Origin: Bacteroidales bacterium
Lineage (GTDB): Bacteria; Bacteroidota; Bacteroidia; Bacteroidales; VadinHA17
Direction of reading: 5' to 3'
NCBI GenBank assembly: GCA_017882305.1
Contig: JADGPU010000015.1
Coordinates: forward strand, 1-45,392
Length of the DNA stretch: 45,392 nucleotides
Shown here piece by piece: positions 33,862 through 40,146 of this stretch. Below the pieces are notes generated by a model. The model ran no database searches and was not told the DNA's origin. It saw only the letters and a list, made by a program, of their open reading frames with translations. The number at the start of each line of letters is the position of its first letter. The first letter of the stretch is position 1. The position numbers and the translations under genes are program-made.

Positions 33862-35206
33862 ATTTCTGTAATCTTTCTTTAAGTTTTTTACCAGCTTCTT
33901 CGAAGCCTGGTTTATTAAGAAGAGCAAACATATTCTTTTTATATGCTTCAACACCCGGTTGGTCGAACGGATTTACATCGAGGATGTACCCGCTTATTGC
34001 GCATGCCATTTCAAAGAAGTAGACCAATTGCCCTACGTAAAACTCATCAAGAGCAGGAATCGTAATAGTGATTATCGGAACATTGCCGTCATTATGTGCA
34101 AGGGTTGTTCCCAGTTCTGCATTATGATTCACCTCTGAAAGTCTTTTTCCGGCCAAATAATTCAATTGATCGGAGTCATCTTTTTCCAGAGGGATAGTAA
34201 GCTTTTTAACAGGATTTTTTACAGAGATCATTGTTTCGAAAAGAATTCTCTGTCCATCCTGAATATATTGCCCAAGTGAATGAAGATCTGTTGTAAGATC
34301 GACAGAGGCTGGGAAAATGCCTTTGCCATCTTTCCCTTCACTCTCTCCGTAAAGCTGTTTCCACCATTCGGAGAAGAAATGAAGTTTAGGTGTGAAGCCA
34401 ACCATTATTTCAATTGGTTTTCCGCTTTGCAGTATGAGATTTCTAGCTGAAGCATAAAGAAGCGATGGATTGGATTCTGCGTGCTTATTTTTCCTTGTAA
34501 CCTCTTCCATAGATTTGGCTCCTTTCACAAGCATCCTGATATCGAGTCCGCTGATTGCTATCGGCAATAGCCCGACCGGTGTAAGAACAGAATATCTTCC
34601 CCCGATATTATCGGGTATTACAAATGTTTCATAACCATTGGTTTCAGCCAATGATCTGAGAGCTCCTTTTTTTGCATCTGTGATAGCAATAATTCTTTCG
34701 GCTGAAGAGGGTTTACCGACTTTTCTTTCCAGATGATCCTTTAGTATTCTGAATGCTATTGCAGGTTCAGTGGTTGTTCCTGATTTTGAGATTGCTACAA
34801 TTGAATAATTTCTTCCATCAAGGATTTCAATTAGTTCTGCGAGGTAATCTTCGCAGATATTCTGACCGGCAAATATCACATCATGGTGTTTATTTTTCAG
34901 AAGAGGGGAGAAGGAGTGCGAGAGAGCTTCGATAACAGCCCTGGTTCCCATGTAGGACCCTCCAACGCCTATTACCACCGTGGTATCGGAAACCGATCTC
35001 AGATGTCTTGCTGTATCTTCAATTTTATCAAGTTGAGGAAGTATGTCATCAGGGAGCGAGAGCCATCCCAGAAAATCATTTCCCTGACCAGTTCCGGCAT
35101 TGAGAGCATCGAGGTGTCTAACAGATTGTTGTGCGTGGGCAACAATTTCTTCAGATGAGATAAATTTGCTGGTGTTTTTCAGATTGATACTTAAATTTTC
35201 CTTCAT
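33860..35206 (-). CDS. pgi: Glucose-6-phosphate isomerase
   Basis: Pgi interconverts glucose 6-phosphate and fructose 6-phosphate. The 448-residue length fits the short bacterial form. Conserved blocks are VVIGVGGSYMGTRAVIEAL, SIVAISKSGTTTEPAIAFR, NIGGRYSVLTPVGLLP, QLYGESEGKDGKGIFPAS (with the catalytic glutamate and lysine region), and HNDGNVPIITI. It is monocistronic by spacing, with word arrays on both sides (33783-33861 and 35241-35344). Confidence 0.97.
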   Translation of the reverse strand: MKENLSINLKNTSKFISSEEIVAHAQQSVRHLDALNAGTGQGNDFLGWLSLPDDILPQLDKIEDTARHLRSVSDTTVVIGVGGSYMGTRAVIEALSHSFSPLLKNKHHDVIFAGQNICEDYLAELIEILDGRNYSIVAISKSGTTTEPAIAFRILKDHLERKVGKPSSAERIIAITDAKKGALRSLAETNGYETFVIPDNIGGRYSVLTPVGLLPIAISGLDIRMLVKGAKSMEEVTRKNKHAESNPSLLYASARNLILQSGKPIEIMVGFTPKLHFFSEWWKQLYGESEGKDGKGIFPASVDLTTDLHSLGQYIQDGQRILFETMISVKNPVKKLTIPLEKDDSDQLNYLAGKRLSEVNHNAELGTTLAHNDGNVPIITITIPALDEFYVGQLVYFFEMACAISGYILDVNPFDQPGVEAYKKNMFALLNKPGFEEAGKKLKERLQK

Positions 35207-35240
35207 TTCATTTAACTTTTCAGTTCAGATTATTGTTTTA

Positions 35241-35344
35241 CTTTGTGTCACTTCGTGTTTTACTTTGTGATCCTTTGTGGTTAAATAATAAAGTACTTTT
35301 TTTACCACTAAGGGACGCAAAGGTTAACGCTAAGTTTCACAAAG
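35241..35344. repeat. Inverted word array CTTTGTG/CACAAAG with 10-12-10 spacing
   Basis: The left arm has CTTTGTG, CTTCGTG, CTTTGTG and CTTTGTG starting at 35241, 35251, 35263 and 35273. The right arm has CACTAAG, CGCAAAG, CGCTAAG and CACAAAG starting at 35306, 35316, 35328 and 35338. Both arms are spaced 10-12-10, identical to the array at 9995-10092, and the centre again carries GTGGTTAAA ... TTACCAC. It lies upstream of pgi and downstream of the GIN-domain gene. Confidence 0.8.
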
Positions 35345-35384
35345 GGACATCCCGCAGGATATTATAAGAATGCAAAGTTAAGAA

Positions 35385-35415
35385 AAAAGCCGTCGGAAGG
35401 AATCCGGCGGCTTTT
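35385..35415 (-). terminator. Rho-independent terminator of the GIN-domain gene
   Basis: On the minus strand a 12-bp stem with one mismatch (35404-35415 with 35385-35396) and a 7-nt loop is followed by a run of T. It lies 31 bp after the stop codon of the gene at 35446-36165. Confidence 0.85.
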
Positions 35416-35445
35416 AATAATGTTGGAAAATATATAGATTTGAAA

Positions 35446-36165
35446 TTATCTTCTATGAATCCCACCTGCACTGGAAGAGTGAGAGTCAACATATTTAGGA
35501 TCACCCTTGTAATTAATATCTCCTGCACTGGATGCTCTTGCTGTTATTCTTTCCGACACATTAACATCAGCGTCACCTGCACTTGAAACAGAAATGTCTG
35601 CTTCTCTGGCCTTCAGATCAAAAGCTTTCAGATCACCCGCACTGCTCAGATCGGCTCTCAGCATGTCAGTTTCACCTGTAAGTGTTATATCCCCTGAACT
35701 GCTGATATCAATATCTATTTTTTTTACTTTTACCTCAAGTTTTATATCGCCTGCGCTGCTTGCTGATAATTCGAGATTGTCACTATTTATGGCAGACTCC
35801 CCATAAACATCACCTGCGCTTGTTGTCTTTACAGAATTCACCTCTTTCATAGTGACATAGACCCTCTTCCTTTCGGCTTCACGGATATTATATTCGCTGT
35901 AAACATTAAGGACCCCATTTCTTACTTCTGTGAGAATATATTCATGCAGATTCTCATCTGCTTCAACGGAGACAGCCTCATTATTACCCTGTTTCAGGTA
36001 AACGTCAATTCCTGAACTTACTTTTAAACCAGTAAAAGAATCAGTTTTTCTTTCTCTTGTGACCACTTTTCCATTTCCTTCTACAGTTTTCCAGAACTGT
36101 CCCTGAATACAGGAGGTGAGGCCAAGGATGATGATAGCAACTGTTAACGATCTAAGGCTTTTCAT
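35446..36165 (-). CDS. GIN-domain (DUF2807) putative auto-transporter adhesin-like lipoprotein
   Basis: A 239-residue exported lipoprotein with lipobox LTSC (Cys19). The body matches the head GIN domain family (DUF2807), a right-handed beta-solenoid common in Bacteroidota. It opens with RKTDSFTGLKVSSGIDVYLKQG, the family hallmark. From about residue 116 the motif SAGD recurs at 116, 137, 156 (SSGD), 175, 195, 213 and 232 (SAGG), a spacing of 18-21 residues consistent with one turn of a beta helix each. The function is unknown; relatives often neighbour envelope stress regulators, but none is adjacent here. A 16-bp palindrome lies upstream. Confidence 0.9.
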   Translation of the reverse strand: MKSLRSLTVAIIILGLTSCIQGQFWKTVEGNGKVVTRERKTDSFTGLKVSSGIDVYLKQGNNEAVSVEADENLHEYILTEVRNGVLNVYSEYNIREAERKRVYVTMKEVNSVKTTSAGDVYGESAINSDNLELSASSAGDIKLEVKVKKIDIDISSSGDITLTGETDMLRADLSSAGDLKAFDLKAREADISVSSAGDADVNVSERITARASSAGDINYKGDPKYVDSHSSSAGGIHRR

Positions 36166-36228
36166 ACTTCATTAATATTAGTTTTTTGAACTCCAATCAA
36201 GGATAAAGACAGGAACAAAAATGTTTTG

Positions 36229-36244
36229 TTGCATTTAAATGCAA
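36229..36244. promoter_or_regulatory. 16-bp perfect palindrome resembling the argR boxes
   Basis: TTGCATTTAAATGCAA is a perfect dyad, 64 bp upstream of the GIN-domain gene start. Its 14-bp core TGCATTTAAATGCA shares TGCAT/ATGCA arms with TGCATAAATATGCA at argR. It is a single box, not a pair. It could be an ArgR site or a site for another dimeric regulator. Confidence 0.45.
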
Positions 36245-36283
36245 AAATTATTGTGATTAGGCTTTTCTAAAGTACCTTTTTAA

Positions 36284-36313
36284 ACCGCAGAGGGCGCAAA
36301 ATAGGCTCAAAGG
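36284..36313. repeat. Half-element: AACCGCAGAG left arm only
   Basis: AACCGCAGAG and the words at 36286, 36295 and 36306 reproduce the left arm of the array at 11390-11430, including the 9-11 spacing. No right arm follows; the ABC permease stop codon comes 16 bp later. Confidence 0.6.
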
Positions 36314-36329
36314 ATTTCCAATGGCAATC

Positions 36330-37472
36330 TCAATGCCACTTGAATATTTTTAATCCGACAGAGAAAAACAGAGTTCCGATTGCAAGCAGGATCAAAACAG
36401 GCAATGCTACCTCATGATAACCGGCCCCTTCATTAAAAATACTTCTGATTCCGTCTGTAAGCATAGTTAACGGCAGATTTTTAATAACCGGGAGACTCCA
36501 GTCGGGGAAATTCTGATAACTGAAAAAAATTCCTGAAAGTACCATCATCGGGAATACCACAAAATTAATCAGGCCATTACCTACTTCAGTATTTGAAGTA
36601 TGTGACGAAACAAATACAGCTATTCCTGCAAATGCTATATTCCCTGCAAGAAACATCAGAATGAGAGCTGAGATATTGCCCTGGATTGTCATTTTAAAAG
36701 CAAAAAGTGCGAAAAGAAAGAGAACAAGTGATTCAATAAAATTCATGGTGATCCTGACAGTTATAAGTGCAATCAGGAAGTGGGATTTCTTCATTGGTGT
36801 GGCAACAAGTCTTCTTAACAACTTCTTTGATCTCTTTTCAATAATGCCATAGCTTATTCCCCACATACTTGACATCATCACACCCATAGCTATCAGACCG
36901 GGTACAAGAAAATCGATGTATCGGGTACCGGTGACAGTAAGAGGTTTAATTTCTGAGTTGCCTTGAACCTTCTGAACTGTTCCTTTCCCTACAATATTAC
37001 TTAGCTTAAGGTAAGTAAGCTGGGCATCGGGATTCATAGGATCGAAATGATACTCAACTGAATCATTCATTCCAGACAGAAGTACATTTATGGTGCCTCT
37101 TTTTAGAAATTTAACTGCTTCGTCCCATTTCATATTATAGAACAGGAAAACAGAGTTTCCCAGCTTTTCATCCCTGATCGTATATTTCCAGTGCCATGAA
37201 TCTGATTTCCCTGAGACATTTTTTTCACAATTCTTTTGCAGGAAAGCGGCGACGACAGAATTCTCTGATCCCACAGTTGATCTCTCAGTAATAGTGATGA
37301 TTGCAACCTTACGGATAACATCGGCCTTTTTAGTAAATGCAAGTCCCAGTCCGAGTGACATAAGAATCGGGAAAAGTATTCCCCAGAAAAGAACCCCTGG
37401 TTCGCGGATTATTTCACGGAAAAGAGCAGATATCAGCTGCCATAACTGTTTAAACCTGACCCATCTATTCAT
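36330..37472 (-). CDS. ABC-2 type transporter permease
   Basis: A 380-residue permease of the ABC-2 superfamily. One N-terminal membrane helix (about residues 27-45, VLFWGILFPILMSLGLGLAF) precedes a soluble external domain of about 130 residues. Five further membrane helices follow from about residue 188 (FLVPGLIAMGVMMSSMWGIS, SLVLFLFALFAF, LINFVVFPMMVLSGIFFSY and the C-terminal helix). This fits the YhgE/DrrB/NatB-like layout. The start overlaps the end of the ATPase gene by 8 bp, so the two are translationally coupled. The exported substrate is not evident. Confidence 0.9.
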   Translation of the reverse strand: MNRWVRFKQLWQLISALFREIIREPGVLFWGILFPILMSLGLGLAFTKKADVIRKVAIITITERSTVGSENSVVAAFLQKNCEKNVSGKSDSWHWKYTIRDEKLGNSVFLFYNMKWDEAVKFLKRGTINVLLSGMNDSVEYHFDPMNPDAQLTYLKLSNIVGKGTVQKVQGNSEIKPLTVTGTRYIDFLVPGLIAMGVMMSSMWGISYGIIEKRSKKLLRRLVATPMKKSHFLIALITVRITMNFIESLVLFLFALFAFKMTIQGNISALILMFLAGNIAFAGIAVFVSSHTSNTEVGNGLINFVVFPMMVLSGIFFSYQNFPDWSLPVIKNLPLTMLTDGIRSIFNEGAGYHEVALPVLILLAIGTLFFSVGLKIFKWH

Positions 37473-38400
37473 TTATCTTTCTTCCTGTTAGTGAAACAAA
37501 CAGATCATCAAGAGTTTTGCGGCGGCACTCCATGTGTTTGAGTGTTATATTCCTCGATTTCATGAAAGTCATAAAAGCAGGAAGCTCAGTTTCAAAATTT
37601 GTCAGTGTGACAAATCCCTTTTCACGTGTTTCACCGGGATGAATGATAAATGGTAAATCAGATGAAATCATTTCATCTTGTATAAGAGCACTTTCAGCGG
37701 TGAATTCAACAACTTTTTCATGTGTATCATCTTCAAGCAGTTGTTGTAAGGTACCTTCTTTTAAGATTAACCCGTTATCCATTATTATTATATAATCGCA
37801 CAGGTTTTCTGCCTCCTCCATGTAATGAGTTGTAAGGATCATAGATGTTTCAGCTCTTGTTTTCAGTGTCTTTAGAATTTCCCATATCTCTCGTCGTGCG
37901 TTTGGGTCAAGACCAGTCGTAGGCTCATCGAGTAGAAGGATTGCAGGATTGTTTATCAGGGCAATACCTATTGCCAGCCTCTGTCTTTGCCCGCCTGAAA
38001 GATTTACTATATAAGATTTTCTCTTCTCTTCAAGTCCGACAATGTCAATGATCTCGTTAACACGCACTTTCCCCAGGTTAAAAAACCTGGCAAAAAGCAA
38101 TAGCGTTTCTGAGACTCTCAGTTTATCAATAAAGTGGGTTTCCTGGAGGGAAAGTCCAATGATCCTGTGCAGTTCATCTTCATTTCCCTTCCATTTTTTC
38201 CCTATTATGGTAATTTCTCCTTTATCAGGTTTTTGAATCCCTTCAATCATCTCGACAAGAGTTGTTTTCCCTGCCCCATTCGGACCAAGAAGTGCAACAA
38301 ACTGACCTTTAGGTATACTAAGATCAATACCTTTTACTGCCTGGACAGTTTTAAAGGATTTCCAGACATTTTTTACTTCAATAACAGGATCAATATTCAT
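37465..38400 (-). CDS. ABC-2 type transporter ATP-binding protein
   Basis: A 311-residue ATPase of the DrrA/CcmA-like group, pairing with the permease encoded just downstream. Walker A is [18 protein letters not shown], signature LSGGQRQRLAIGIALINNP, Walker B AILLLDEPTTGLDP, and the switch histidine is in ILTTHYMEEAENLCD. A C-terminal regulatory stretch of about 90 residues after the core (containing the DUF4162-like part ending KTLDDLFVSLTGRKINE) is typical of drug or lipid exporters. It diverges from the PstS-like gene across 115 bp. Confidence 0.93.
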   Translation of the reverse strand: MNIDPVIEVKNVWKSFKTVQAVKGIDLSIPKGQFVALLGPNGAGKTTLVEMIEGIQKPDKGEITIIGKKWKGNEDELHRIIGLSLQETHFIDKLRVSETLLLFARFFNLGKVRVNEIIDIVGLEEKRKSYIVNLSGGQRQRLAIGIALINNPAILLLDEPTTGLDPNARREIWEILKTLKTRAETSMILTTHYMEEAENLCDYIIIMDNGLILKEGTLQQLLEDDTHEKVVEFTAESALIQDEMISSDLPFIIHPGETREKGFVTLTNFETELPAFMTFMKSRNITLKHMECRRKTLDDLFVSLTGRKINE

Positions 38401-38477
38401 TTAAAAATTTCTGGTGTAATTTAATTTTTTTTTGGACAGGAATTGATGAAGAAGATATAAATCCTAACAATTTACTC

Positions 38478-38508
38478 TTGCCCAATGTTCAGATAATTTG
38501 TAACTTTA
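38478..38508 (+). promoter_or_regulatory. Possible promoter of the PstS-like gene
   Basis: TTG at 38478-38480 and TAACTTTA at 38501-38508 are separated by 20 nt. The -7 element ends 7 bp before ATG 38516, so the transcript would be almost leaderless. The word TTTGTAACTTTA also occurs upstream of recQ. Confidence 0.42.
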
Positions 38509-38515
38509 AAAAAAA

Positions 38516-39496
38516 ATGAGCTTTAATAAAACCATAATCCTGCTTTTATGTCTGGTGATGTTTTTTGGTTGCAAGCCAAGGAATTCAGTTCACAACCAGG
38601 TTAAATTGCCGGAAGAAACAAAGAGCAATATATCAGGAAGTTTTACAATCAGCGGGGCATATGCTCTCTATCCGCTGGTAAGAAAATGGAGTGATGATTT
38701 TATGAAGATCAATCGTGCAGTCAAAATAGTTGTTATACCCGTTGGAACCGGGCAGGGAATAGATGAACTACTTACAAAAAAGAACCAGTTGGCAATGATC
38801 TCCAGACCTCTGACTGATGAGGAGCAGACTGAAGGAATATGGGTTCTACCGGTAGCTAAGGAGGGAGTGGCACCTATTGTCAATCAAAAGAATCCATTTA
38901 TTAAAAGGATACTGGAACGAGGGATCACGCCTGAAAAACTGATCAGGTTATTTACCGGAGAGAAATCAATGACATGGGGAGAGCTTCTGGATACAACCGT
39001 GAAAGAAAAAGCCATTGTTTATACCAGGGCCGATGAGTCCGGTGCCGCTGACGTATGGTCCAATTTTCTATGGAAGGAAGACTCAGATCTTAAAGGGATT
39101 AAGGTTGTTGGAGATGAAGAAATGACAAAAAGTATTCAAGGGAATCCGCTGGCTATCGGTTATTGTAACTTCTCCTATGCATTTGAAACTGGTACCGGGG
39201 AACGGATAAAAGATATCCAGGTTATGCCTATCGACCTTAATTTCGATAGAATAATAGACAGGAAAGAAGTGCCTTTTATAAATATTAATAAAGCCCACCG
39301 AGGTTTATGGCTTGGTTATTATCCAAAAAATCTGACCCGTGAACTTACATTCGGTTCAATGGGAAAACCAACTGATTCGGCTATCTTAGAGTTCCTTTAT
39401 TATACTCTCACAGTTGGCCAGGCTGATGTTGCAAGTTCTGGCTTCTGTGAATTAAATGACGTTTATGTCAATTATGCACTTGATAACCTGAAATAA
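38516..39496 (+). CDS. PstS-like phosphate-binding lipoprotein (orphan)
   Basis: A 326-residue type II periplasmic binding protein of the PBP-like (PstS) family, lipid-anchored through FFGC (Cys19). FTISGAYALYPLVRKWSDDF and GTGQGIDELLTKKNQLAMIS correspond to the two phosphate-binding segments in PstS (GA-x-ALYPL and the G-x-G-x-G loop). YTRADESGAADVW is the third ligand segment. No pstC, pstA, pstB or phoU lies beside it, so it may be a sensor, a scavenging protein or a partner for a distant permease. The ligand (phosphate or another oxyanion) is inferred. Confidence 0.85.
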   Translation: MSFNKTIILLLCLVMFFGCKPRNSVHNQVKLPEETKSNISGSFTISGAYALYPLVRKWSDDFMKINRAVKIVVIPVGTGQGIDELLTKKNQLAMISRPLTDEEQTEGIWVLPVAKEGVAPIVNQKNPFIKRILERGITPEKLIRLFTGEKSMTWGELLDTTVKEKAIVYTRADESGAADVWSNFLWKEDSDLKGIKVVGDEEMTKSIQGNPLAIGYCNFSYAFETGTGERIKDIQVMPIDLNFDRIIDRKEVPFININKAHRGLWLGYYPKNLTRELTFGSMGKPTDSAILEFLYYTLTVGQADVASSGFCELNDVYVNYALDNLK

Positions 39497-39501
39497 TTCT
39501 A

Positions 39502-40122
39502 TTATGTCCCGAAAAGTCTGTCGCCGGCATCTCCTAATCCCGGGACAATATACCCGTGTTCATTGAGCTTTTCATCTATTCCGGCAAGGAAAATCTGGAC
39601 ATCAGGATGATCTTTCATAATCCTTTCCACTCCCTGAGGAGCCCCCACGACACAGACAAGCTTGATGGTTTTTGCCCCGTTGTCTTTCAATATCCGGATT
39701 GCATCAGATGAACTTCCTCCTGTAGCGAGCATTGGATCGAGAACCATTACAACAGCATCCTGAAGATTATCGGGGAATTTGGAATAATAAGTCATTGGTT
39801 TAAGAGTAACATGATCGCGGTACATCCCAATGTGGCCTATTCTTGCTGTTGGTATCAGGTTAGATATTCCCTCGACCATGCCTAATCCTGCTCTTAAAAC
39901 AGGTATAAGAACAACATCTATTGCCAGCTCCTGTGTATTACATTTCCCAAGAGGAGTTTCAATTGTAATGTCTTTTACCCGTAGATCACGTGTAATCTCG
40001 TATGCCATCAGTCCGGCAATCTCTTTGAGTGTTTCACGAAAATCTTTAGTATCCGTCTCCTTACGGCGTAAGAGGGCAAGTTTATGTGTCAGCAGGGGGT
40101 GTATAAGTACATTTAGCATCAT
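39502..40122 (-). CDS. upp: Uracil phosphoribosyltransferase
   Basis: Upp salvages uracil to UMP with PRPP. The 206-residue protein has VLIPVLRAGLGMVEG, the PRPP loop VVMVLDPMLATGGSSSDA, and the C-terminal uracil-binding signature YIVPGLGDAGDRLFGT. Length is normal. The gene starts 24 bp after the stop codon of the TIR-TPR gene on the same strand, so the two could share a transcript. It is convergent with the PstS-like gene. Confidence 0.96.
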   Translation of the reverse strand: MMLNVLIHPLLTHKLALLRRKETDTKDFRETLKEIAGLMAYEITRDLRVKDITIETPLGKCNTQELAIDVVLIPVLRAGLGMVEGISNLIPTARIGHIGMYRDHVTLKPMTYYSKFPDNLQDAVVMVLDPMLATGGSSSDAIRILKDNGAKTIKLVCVVGAPQGVERIMKDHPDVQIFLAGIDEKLNEHGYIVPGLGDAGDRLFGT

Positions 40123-40146
40123 TTTATCAATAGTCTGGAAGAAATT

